From a virus, in the IMG/VR virus record IMGVR_UViG_3300015374_000083, positions 1-20,273 of that record: 20,273 nucleotides of DNA; one strand, written 5' to 3'. Under the pieces are notes generated by a model. The model had not been told where the DNA came from, ran no database searches, and saw only the letters and a program-made list of their open reading frames with translations. Both the position numbers and the translations under genes were made by a program. How positions within the stretch are numbered: the first letter of the stretch is position 1; every line of letters starts with the position of its first letter. Of this stretch, positions 14,713 to 20,273 are shown one piece after another.

Positions 14713-15203
14713 TGAAGCCGGAAAACGGCAAAGCCATCATCGCCCAGTTTTCCCGGTTCCAGGCCCCCATCCGCCTGGCGATCCTGGCGTTCGTGGGCCT
14801 CGTCCTCCTGTGCCCCATGGGCCTGATCCTCATGATCCCCGAGGTGCACGCCTCCGAGGGGGCGGACGAGATCACCAAGCTCCTGATTGCCGCGACCCAG
14901 GAGCAGGTGAGCCTCTTGAAGTGGATCGGGACGATCATGGTCGGAGGGGAGACGGGGGCGATCCTCTTCCTCGTGAAGGCCCTGTTCACGGCCAACAACG
15001 TGCTGATCAAGGAGGTCAAGGACTCGGCGGTCGCGCGGCTCGCCGACGCGGAGGCGCGCACGAGGGCGCACGAGGGGACGCGGCAGGAGGTCAGCGGGCT
15101 CGCCGGGAACGTCCGCGACCTGGCGGCCTCCGTCGAACGGCTGCGCCTCGACTCGATCGCGCGGGGAATGGTGGTCAACCCGGCGGCGGACGTGAAGCAG
15201 TGA
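14712..15203 (+). CDS. Two-helix membrane protein with coiled coil, possible holin
   Basis: The gene begins at the TGATG junction (ATG 14712) and encodes 163 residues. Two hydrophobic segments are visible: residues 22-43 (L-A-I-L-A-F-V-G-L-V-L-L...) and about 72-94 (I-G-T-I-M-V-G-G-E-T-G-A-I-L-F-L-V-K-A-L-F). The second half (100-150) is charged and helical with regular Leu/Val/Ala spacing, consistent with a coiled coil. Two-helix membrane proteins after the tail genes are often class II holins, which release phage lysis enzymes; no endolysin gene is seen in this window. The next gene encodes a lipoprotein, so an alternative is part of an envelope-modifying or spanin-like pair. Family not recognised; the membrane location is well supported. 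Confidence 0.75.
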   Translation: MKPENGKAIIAQFSRFQAPIRLAILAFVGLVLLCPMGLILMIPEVHASEGADEITKLLIAATQEQVSLLKWIGTIMVGGETGAILFLVKALFTANNVLIKEVKDSAVARLADAEARTRAHEGTRQEVSGLAGNVRDLAASVERLRLDSIARGMVVNPAADVKQ

Positions 15204-15226
15204 AGCGCTGAGGAGGCGCAAAGACG

Positions 15227-15442
15227 ATGAAGCACCTGGTTCTCCTGACCGTCCTTCTATTCCCCATCGTTGGGTGTTGTCCGGAGCGGGTGGCCGCGCC
15301 GGCCCTGAAGAACGCCTGGAAGGTCCTCGGAGCGGAGTACGTGGCCTACGTGGAGGGCGACGCCAATCTCTCGCCGGAGACCAAGGCCACGCGGAAGCGC
15401 ACTGCGGAGGAGTTTGGGAAAACCCTTGAGGCCCTGAAATGA
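15227..15442 (+). CDS. Small phage lipoprotein
   Basis: The 71-residue product starts M-K-H followed by a run of Leu/Val and the lipobox I-V-G-C at residues 14-17, a clear signal-peptidase II site; C17 would carry the lipid. Position 18 is also Cys, which is unusual. The mature part is 55 residues and contains Y-V-E-G-D-A-N-L-S-P-E-T-K-A-T-R-K-R, probably helical. The ATG follows a GAGGAGG-type site by several bases. Candidate roles are an outer-membrane spanin partner for the membrane protein encoded just upstream, or a superinfection-exclusion lipoprotein, since lambdoid phages carry such genes (bor, cor type) downstream of J. There is no proline-rich stretch as in Rz1. Lipidation is well supported; the role is open. 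Confidence 0.8.
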   Translation: MKHLVLLTVLLFPIVGCCPERVAAPALKNAWKVLGAEYVAYVEGDANLSPETKATRKRTAEEFGKTLEALK

Positions 15443-15756
15443 ACATCGACATCGACAAGCTCAAGACCGGCCTCAGCACGGTCATCTTCGACCACCTGGA
15501 GAGCCTGAAGGAGGACCTGAAGGGGGAATACCGGGAACGGATCGAACCCCTCATCGAAGAGGCGACGCTCTACGTCACCCGCGCCGCCGATGGCGATCCG
15601 CAGTGGCCGCACAACCTCCAGCACCTCGAGGCGCAGGCCGGCCTGATCGGGGCGCAGATCGCGATTCGGGAGGCGGCGGAGATCTCCGCCGTGCTGCAGC
15701 AAATGGCCAGCATGGTGGTGCGCGCGGCGGTGGCGGGGATCCTCGCTGCGGCCTGA
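15439..15756 (+). CDS. Small helical protein of unknown function
   Basis: The 105-residue protein starts at an ATGA overlap with the lipoprotein gene, so the two are probably co-translated. It is almost entirely helical. Residues 1-48 are charged with heptad-like Leu/Ile spacing (I-D-K-L-K-T-G-L-S-T-V-I-F-D-H-L-E-S-L-K), suggesting a coiled coil. The C-terminal part (about 68-105) is Ala-, Ile- and Gln-rich, ending M-V-V-R-A-A-V-A-G-I-L-A-A-A, which is hydrophobic enough for membrane contact but is not a clear transmembrane helix. No known motif is visible. Genetic linkage to the lipoprotein and the two-helix membrane protein suggests a shared role at the cell envelope; this is inference only. 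Confidence 0.65.
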   Translation: MNIDIDKLKTGLSTVIFDHLESLKEDLKGEYRERIEPLIEEATLYVTRAADGDPQWPHNLQHLEAQAGLIGAQIAIREAAEISAVLQQMASMVVRAAVAGILAAA

Positions 15757-15779
15757 ACCCAGAGAGAAAGGAGCCGACA

Positions 15780-16259
15780 ATGGCAGGAGTACTCGTCGAT
15801 TTCACCGTCGGAGAAGTGGCCCTGGTCGCGGCGACGGCACAGACTGTGATCCAGGCGAAGAACGCCGCGAACCACAGGTTCAAACTGACTGGTTTCCAGG
15901 TGAGCTTCGATGGGGTCTCGAGCACCGCGGATCCGGTCCTCGTCGAACTCTGCCACGTGGCGAGCACCGGCGGGGATGGCACGAGCTCGTCCCTGACCGG
16001 CCTCAAGCGCGACTCGAGTCTGCCGGAGACCGTCCAAACCGCTGGACTCAAGACCTTCACGGCGGAGCCCACGACGATCACCGTCCTCAAGCGCTTCGAG
16101 GTCCCCGCTTTTCAGGGGAGCTACGAGTACATTGCGCCCTATGGGCAGGAGTACCAGTTCGGCGGTTCCTCCGCCGGCGCCGATTCGGGCCGCGTGGCGA
16201 TCCGCTGCACGGCCCCCGCGAACGTCAACTGCTGCGCGAGTCTCATGATCGAGGAGTGA
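15780..16259 (+). CDS. Beta-rich phage protein, possible paralogue of the 14245 gene
   Basis: The start is the ATG at 15780, preceded by an AAAGGAG site; an open frame further upstream is a shadow of the previous gene. The 159-residue product is rich in Val, Thr, Ala and Ser, with strand-like segments (V-A-L-V-A-A-T-A-Q-T-V-I-Q, D-P-V-L-V-E-L-C-H-V-A-S) and a closing G-R-V-A-I-R-C-T-A-P-A-N-V-N-C-C-A-S-L-M-I-E-E. Four Cys occur, two of them adjacent. The arrangement of D-P-V, a G-D-G-T turn and a late R-x-T/C strand parallels the 155-residue protein encoded at 14245. It may be a decoration or fibre-associated sandwich protein. I do not recognise a named family. Confidence 0.7.
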   Translation: MAGVLVDFTVGEVALVAATAQTVIQAKNAANHRFKLTGFQVSFDGVSSTADPVLVELCHVASTGGDGTSSSLTGLKRDSSLPETVQTAGLKTFTAEPTTITVLKRFEVPAFQGSYEYIAPYGQEYQFGGSSAGADSGRVAIRCTAPANVNCCASLMIEE

Positions 16260-16270
16260 AAGCGTAGCCG

Positions 16271-16501
16271 ATGGAGCTCCTCGTCCTGGCGAAGACCGGA
16301 AACGGCCGGATCCCCGGCACCATCATCGACGTCCGCCCGGACGGCTTCGCCTGGGGCCGGCAGGAGGGGCCGCCGATCTTCCGGAGGTTCCGGGTCGCTG
16401 ACGCCTCGGGCCTCGGACCTGGGCAGCTCCGCGCCAGTAAGGTCGATCTCCTGTCCCTTCGCCTCATTCCCGGCGATCTCCCGCTCGAGGAGCTTGGCTG
16501 A
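16271..16501 (+). CDS. Small protein of unknown function before the tailspike
   Basis: This 76-residue frame starts at ATG 16271 and ends in a TGATG junction with the tailspike gene, so translation is likely coupled. The core I-I-D-V-R-P-D-G-F-A-W-G-R-Q-E-G-P-P-I-F-R-R-F-R-V resembles small phage proteins with a V-x-x-R-P-D-G-x-x-W-G box followed by a hydrophobic strand. It is probably a compact beta domain. No catalytic residues, signal or membrane segment can be seen. A head- or tail-accessory role is suggested only by its neighbours. Confidence 0.65.
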   Translation: MELLVLAKTGNGRIPGTIIDVRPDGFAWGRQEGPPIFRRFRVADASGLGPGQLRASKVDLLSLRLIPGDLPLEELG

Positions 16502-18339
16502 TGCCGACCGTCGAAACCAAGACCATCAAACCGGGCGGGGGCGGGGACTACTCTTCGCTTTCGGCCTGGGAAGCCGCGGAACGGGGAAACCTCGTCAGCC
16601 AGGACAAGATCAAGATCGCCGAGTGCTATTCCGGCGGCGACCTGGGCGCTGTGGCCTTCAGCGGCTGGACCACCGACGCCACCCGCTATATCGAGATCAC
16701 CGTCCCCCTCTCCGAACGCCACCAGGGCACCTACAGCACCTCGAAGGCCTACTGCACCTCGGGCTCGGCCATCACTATCAACTCGACCATCGATATTTTT
16801 ATTCGGATCCGCGGCCTCCAGATCGACAACACCTGGAGCAACGCCGGAGCCTACGCGGTCCGCTTCTCGAATAACGGAAGCGGGCGGAAGATCATCGACT
16901 CCTGCCTGATCCGGAAGTCCGGGGCGACGAACGTGGGGTGCATCTTCTTCACCAACGGCACCGGCAACCTGATCAAGAACTGCATCATCCTCCAGCAGGC
17001 CGGCGGCTCCACCACCGCCTGCGTGGGCGTGAGCGGCGGCTCGATCAAGATCTACTACTCGACGATTGTGAACCTCGTCACCAACGCGTTCTGCCTTTCG
17101 GTCAACAGCCCCGCCACCATCACCGAGGACAACAACTTCCTCGGGGAGACCGGGACCGGGACCATTTACCAGGGGACCGCCACCTACACCAAGGGCACTC
17201 ACACCGCCACCACCGACGCCGCGGCGACCACTGCGGGCCTCCGGAATATCGCCTTCAGCACCTCGAACTTCACCAACGTCAGCGCCGGCTCCGAGAACCT
17301 GAAGCTGGTCCTGGGCTCGGCCCTCCTGGGCCAGGCCACCGACCTCTCCGGTGGATCCGGGGAGGAAGCGATCACCACGGACTTCCAGGGAGTGCCGCGC
17401 GACACGATCTGGGACATCGGGGCGCACCAATTTGCCCGCAGGGCCGCTCCGTTGCCCGTGACGGTCCGCCGGGAAAACGACCTTCCCCGGTACCTGGGAC
17501 GTGGGTCCGCCCAGTTCTCGAAACCGCTCGTCATACAGCCTGTAACTCGGCCCGGCGCCGGCCGGTTCGTGGCCCCTCCCCGCAATGATCTGTTGAAGCG
17601 TCTGCGCCGTGGGTCTGTCTCCATTCGGGGACCGCTGCGCATATCGATCGGGCCGGAGCCGGTCGACTGGACCGAGCCCGACCAGGGCTCGCACCCGCGG
17701 ATCTGGCTCAACGCGTCGACGCTGGGGGACTTCCAGGCCAGGATCGCCGGCGGGCACCGGGCGCACTGGGGCGAGCTCCAGCGCCACTGCCGGCTCGTGG
17801 CCGAACCGGCGGCCTATCCAAACAGCTACTTCGAGGGGAAGGAGCCGGAGGAGGTGGCGGTCCTCGCCTTCAGTTACCTCCTCGAGCCGGAGGATCCCCG
17901 GCACGTCGACTACGCAGACCGGGCCGTGGAGATCGCCCTCCACCTCGCGAACCTGCCCCTCGAGGCCGGCCAGGTGGGCCAGTACCGGCTCTTCGCAATG
18001 AGCCTGGTCTACGACTGGGCCTATCCGCGGCTCTCCCTCAGCGACCGGCGGATCCTCCGCGCTCGGATCGCGCTCTACGTCGACAGCTTCCGCACCGCGA
18101 ACGCGGAGGAGCGGCTCTGGGGCGTCTCCCTCCCGAACTGCGCGGCCGCGCTGGTGGGGCTCGCGGCGATCCTCGCCGACGGCTCCCTTGCGGAGAACGC
18201 GCTCTGGAGGACCTGGACCGACGGGCTCTTCGCCGTTTTCGACCTCGGGCCCTACGTCTCCACCACCTTCTTCTCCGCGCTCCGGTTTTTCGGGGAGGCC
18301 GACGGGGGAACGCACCGCGGGGCCGGGCCCTACGGGTAA
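16501..18339 (+). CDS. Tailspike, N-terminal fragment: beta-helix and start of lyase toroid
   Basis: This 612-residue reading frame ends at an in-frame TAA; the same frame then runs on to 20196. Residues 1-318 form a right-handed parallel beta-helix: T-I-K-P-G-G-G-G-D-Y-S-S-L-S-A-W-E-A-A at the start, then many short strands with stacked Asn, Thr and Ile. Residues 319-385 are an Arg-rich linker with a 36-residue repeat. From about 390 the helical toroid of heparinase II/III or alginate-lyase-like enzymes begins: H-P-R-I-W-L-N, A-F-S-Y-L-L, Y-R-L-F-A-M-S-L-V-Y-D-W-A-Y and L-P-N-C-A-A-A-L-V-G-L-A with N546 at the usual position of the substrate-binding Asn. The fragment stops after D-G-G-T-H-R-G-A-G-P-Y-G, inside a conserved-looking toroid motif. 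Such spikes digest surface polysaccharide. Alone, this fragment would lack the rest of the enzyme. Confidence 0.85.
   Translation: MPTVETKTIKPGGGGDYSSLSAWEAAERGNLVSQDKIKIAECYSGGDLGAVAFSGWTTDATRYIEITVPLSERHQGTYSTSKAYCTSGSAITINSTIDIFIRIRGLQIDNTWSNAGAYAVRFSNNGSGRKIIDSCLIRKSGATNVGCIFFTNGTGNLIKNCIILQQAGGSTTACVGVSGGSIKIYYSTIVNLVTNAFCLSVNSPATITEDNNFLGETGTGTIYQGTATYTKGTHTATTDAAATTAGLRNIAFSTSNFTNVSAGSENLKLVLGSALLGQATDLSGGSGEEAITTDFQGVPRDTIWDIGAHQFARRAAPLPVTVRRENDLPRYLGRGSAQFSKPLVIQPVTRPGAGRFVAPPRNDLLKRLRRGSVSIRGPLRISIGPEPVDWTEPDQGSHPRIWLNASTLGDFQARIAGGHRAHWGELQRHCRLVAEPAAYPNSYFEGKEPEEVAVLAFSYLLEPEDPRHVDYADRAVEIALHLANLPLEAGQVGQYRLFAMSLVYDWAYPRLSLSDRRILRARIALYVDSFRTANAEERLWGVSLPNCAAALVGLAAILADGSLAENALWRTWTDGLFAVFDLGPYVSTTFFSALRFFGEADGGTHRGAGPYG
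17476..17643 (+). repeat. Degenerate repeat in the tailspike linker
   Basis: Two 20-residue units, at residues 326-345 and 362-381 and 36 residues apart, share the pattern N-D-L-x-(R/K)-x-L-x-R-G-S-x5-P-L-x-I. The bases are less alike than the residues, so the duplication is old. Both units are Arg-rich and lie between the beta-helix and the lyase-like region. They may be a trimerisation or adaptor segment. Confidence 0.6.
18337..18339 (+). other. In-frame TAA interrupting the tailspike gene
   Basis: Codon 613 of the frame begun at 16501 is TAA. The next 618 codons in the same frame are open and continue the same enzyme fold without a gap. Single-base changes to TAC or TAT would restore Tyr, which fits the surrounding Y-G-(Y)-D-T-E-L-E-E sequence. 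TAA is a normal stop elsewhere in the window (2924-2926 and 4905-4907), so reassignment is unlikely. A nonsense mutation, sequencing or assembly error, or readthrough are the options. Confidence 0.9.
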
Positions 18340-18381
18340 GACACCGAGCTCGAGGAGATCTGCGGCCGCCTGCTCCCCGCG

Positions 18382-20196
18382 GTGGAATCCGCCCTGGGCG
18401 TCCCCTGGCAATCGGACGAGGCCTGGTGGGACGGACTCGCGCACTGGAAGCTCTGGCACTGGCGCGGCGACCGGACCTTCCACCGTCAGGGCGACCACGC
18501 GGCGCCGGCGGCCTACAGCCGGAACACCCAGCTCCACCTCCTTCAGACCGCCTCGAGGCAGGACAACGACTTCGGGAAGGCCTGCATGTGGCTCGTGGAG
18601 GAGATCCAGAACCGCGCCGGCCTCCTGGGCGGCGCCCAGGAGCTCTGGAACGTCCTCTTCCGTGACGTCACCCGGCCGGCGGTGCGGCCGACGGTGGCGG
18701 GCTACGGCGCCGGCGCCGAGCTCCGGCGGTTCACCCGGTCGGGGAAGCTCTGCCTCCGGGACGGGTGGGAGGAGGCCGGCACCAGCGTCACGATCGAGGT
18801 GCCGGAGTATTTCGTCGGGGGCCACGCCCGCCGGCGCGCCGGCCACTTCAACCTCGCCGCCCAGGGGCTGCCTCTCCTCTACGAGAAGGGGCACTTCGAC
18901 CCTGCGCAGGACCTGACCCCGAAGGAAACGGGGAACCCGGACGAGACCGGCCATCGCTACACCTACGCCCAGCGGATCCCCGCCGCGAACGTGCTTCGGA
19001 TCTTCGACACCGACGAACCCACCGACAACCTCCTCGAGAGCTTCCAGCGGACGGTCTTCGCCGCGGACCGCTACGGCGTCCTCTCCGGCGGCTCGGTGGC
19101 GATCTCCAACGACGGCGGGCAGCTCGTCCCCAAGAACACCGATAGTGATCGCCACCAGCCTGCCGACCTCGAGGACCTCCTCGCCGAGCCGAAGTGGCTA
19201 TCGCCGAGCTGGCTCTTCAGCCCGGCGGAGGGGGCGAAGTACTGCCATGCGGTCTTCGACCTGGCGCCCTTCTACTACTCCGCGAAATGCACCAGCTACC
19301 GCCGGCACTTCCTCTGGGTGAAGAGGGGGGCGATCCCCGGCTGGCCCTACCCGGTCCTGCTGGTCTTCGATCAGCCGGTGGTGGTGGTGGACGGCACGGC
19401 GGGGAAGCTCCCCCAGGTCCTCCAGCTCCAGGCGGCCGCCGGCGCCGCGGCGGGGACCGCGGCCGCCTTCCGGCTCGACCGGAGCCCCGGCCGGCTCTTC
19501 GTGAAGGTGCTCTCGCCGGCGACGGTCGAGAAGACCGAGGTCGCCGACTACGAGATCGCCGGCGAGGCCTATGCCGCCACCGCCGTCCAGGCCTTCGACG
19601 ATCCGGCGGGGGTGCGGATCGAGATCAACGCCTCGACTTCCAGCGCCACCCATGAGTTCCTGACGGTGCTCTTCCCCTGCCCGATCGCCACCGCGGCCGC
19701 GCCGGCGGTGAGCCTGGTCTCGGACGCCACCTATATCGGGGCGACGATCGGGGGAATCGAATGCAAGATGACCCGCGCGGACCCCTTCGCCGCGATCGTG
19801 GGGAGTTCGAGCGACGTCACGGCGCCGGCGGCGCCGACGGGCCTCTCCGCCACCGCCCTGGTCGGCGCCGTGGACCTGGACTGGTCGGACAACGGGGAGG
19901 GCGATCTCGACCACTACTCGGTCTACCGCTCGACCGGAGGCCCCTACACGCTCCTCGAGGCCTCGGTGGTGGGGTCGAGCTACCGGGACCGCGCCGTGGT
20001 CCTGGGGACGGCGTACTCGTACAAGGTGACGGCCGTCGACACGTCGGGGAACGAGAGCGCGCAGTCGAGCTCCGCTGGGCCGGTGACGCCGGACCTGGGG
20101 ATCTCCGGCCCGCCGGTCCGGCCGCCCGACCGTTCGCGCCGCCGCGCGATCCACGAGCGACGCCGGCGGGTCTCACCTCGCTACCCGTACCGCTGA
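18382..20196 (+). CDS. Tailspike, C-terminal fragment: lyase sandwich and FN3 domain
   Basis: The frame is open from 18340; the first usable start is the GTG at 18382, which lacks a well-spaced ribosome site (a GAGGAG lies about 25 bases upstream). In numbering from 16501, residues to about 690 finish the helical toroid. From about 700 a large beta-sandwich follows, with G-G-H-A-R-R-R-A-G-H-F-N-L (H775, H782) and G-L-P-L-L-Y-E-K-G, matching the H...GHF and L-x-x-x-G-x-x-L-L pattern of heparinase II/III C-terminal domains. Residues 1102-1195 are a fibronectin type III domain (A-P-A-A-P-T-G-L-S-A, D-L-D-H-Y-S-V-Y-R-S, Y-S-Y-K-V-T-A-V-D-T-S-G-N). The last 27 residues are Arg-rich. Joined with the first fragment, the intact spike would be 1231 residues. 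A separate functional protein is possible but less likely than a broken gene. Confidence 0.8.
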   Translation: MESALGVPWQSDEAWWDGLAHWKLWHWRGDRTFHRQGDHAAPAAYSRNTQLHLLQTASRQDNDFGKACMWLVEEIQNRAGLLGGAQELWNVLFRDVTRPAVRPTVAGYGAGAELRRFTRSGKLCLRDGWEEAGTSVTIEVPEYFVGGHARRRAGHFNLAAQGLPLLYEKGHFDPAQDLTPKETGNPDETGHRYTYAQRIPAANVLRIFDTDEPTDNLLESFQRTVFAADRYGVLSGGSVAISNDGGQLVPKNTDSDRHQPADLEDLLAEPKWLSPSWLFSPAEGAKYCHAVFDLAPFYYSAKCTSYRRHFLWVKRGAIPGWPYPVLLVFDQPVVVVDGTAGKLPQVLQLQAAAGAAAGTAAAFRLDRSPGRLFVKVLSPATVEKTEVADYEIAGEAYAATAVQAFDDPAGVRIEINASTSSATHEFLTVLFPCPIATAAAPAVSLVSDATYIGATIGGIECKMTRADPFAAIVGSSSDVTAPAAPTGLSATALVGAVDLDWSDNGEGDLDHYSVYRSTGGPYTLLEASVVGSSYRDRAVVLGTAYSYKVTAVDTSGNESAQSSSAGPVTPDLGISGPPVRPPDRSRRRAIHERRRRVSPRYPYR

Positions 20197-20210
20197 CCCT
20201 TCCGTTACTG

Positions 20211-20260
20211 CCCGCGGGGCCTTTCGGCGGGAGCTTCCGGGAGCGCCCCGCGGGGTTTTT
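20211..20260 (+). terminator. Rho-independent terminator of the structural operon
   Basis: A perfect 10-bp GC stem (20211-20220 with 20245-20254) with a 24-base loop is followed by G and five T residues (20256-20260). It lies 14 bases after the tailspike stop. Stem, spacing and T run are those of an intrinsic terminator on the plus strand, and it is the only such signal in the window, so the late transcript probably ends here. Confidence 0.88.
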
Positions 20261-20273
20261 CTACTGGAGGATC

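Noticed and set aside
18337-18339. TAA read as a sense codon (altered genetic code)
   Set aside because: TAA properly ends the genes at 2926 and 4907, and no other gene in the window contains in-frame TAA.
16243-19155. Long minus-strand open frame (970 codons) opposite the tailspike
   Set aside because: Same artefact as the others; the plus strand encodes clear beta-helix and lyase motifs here.
1-20273. tRNA genes, CRISPR arrays, insertion sequences, attachment sites
   Set aside because: No cloverleaf, regular spaced repeat, transposase or integrase, or terminal inverted repeat pair could be recognised on either strand.

Overview
The window is a single, densely packed, rightward block of phage structural genes, from a phage or prophage. 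DNA is GC-rich (about two thirds G+C by eye), all credible genes are on the plus strand, most junctions are stop/start overlaps of 1 to 35 bases, and no housekeeping gene, tRNA, transposase, integrase or CRISPR array was seen. The head is Mu-type (gpT-like major capsid protein), while the tail follows the phage lambda order for a long flexible tail. That mosaic is known from Mu-like siphoviruses such as D3112 and B3. The host cannot be named from this sequence. The high GC, the small lipoprotein and the polysaccharide-lyase-like tailspike suggest a GC-rich, probably Gram-negative and capsule- or exopolysaccharide-coated bacterium; this is inference.

Layout. 1-1351: end of a capsid cement protein and the major capsid protein. 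1433-2926: three head-tail joining and tail-terminating proteins. 2939-4907: tail tube protein, then a tail assembly chaperone pair joined by a textbook -1 ribosomal frameshift (A AAA AAC plus a 9-bp hairpin 8 nt downstream). 4912-6825: tape measure. 6822-12940: tail tip in lambda order M-L-K-(I+J). The M- and L-like proteins each carry an inserted beta-rich domain, and I and J are fused in one 1246-residue chain. 12940-16501: tail fibre and a run of small accessory genes (beta-rich proteins, a two-helix membrane protein, a lipoprotein, small conserved proteins). 16501-20196: a very large tailspike combining a parallel beta-helix, a heparinase/alginate-lyase-like toroid and sandwich, and a terminal fibronectin type III domain, cut in two by one in-frame TAA. 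20211-20260: a strong intrinsic terminator closes the block.

How the genes work together. The capsid proteins build the head and the connector/terminator proteins join it to the tail. The chaperones G and GT load tube subunits on the tape measure, which sets tail length. The tip complex (M, L, K, I-J) seals the tube, locally opens the cell wall and contacts the receptor. The fibre and tailspike would bind and digest surface polysaccharide. RNA hairpins lie next to the genes whose products are needed in most copies (capsid, tube), a plausible way to set expression ratios within one transcript.

The most notable points are the lectin-like insertion between the two cysteine pairs of the gpL-like protein, the I-J fusion, the CxxC/CxxC motif that exists only in the frameshifted chaperone, and the premature stop in the enzyme part of the tailspike.
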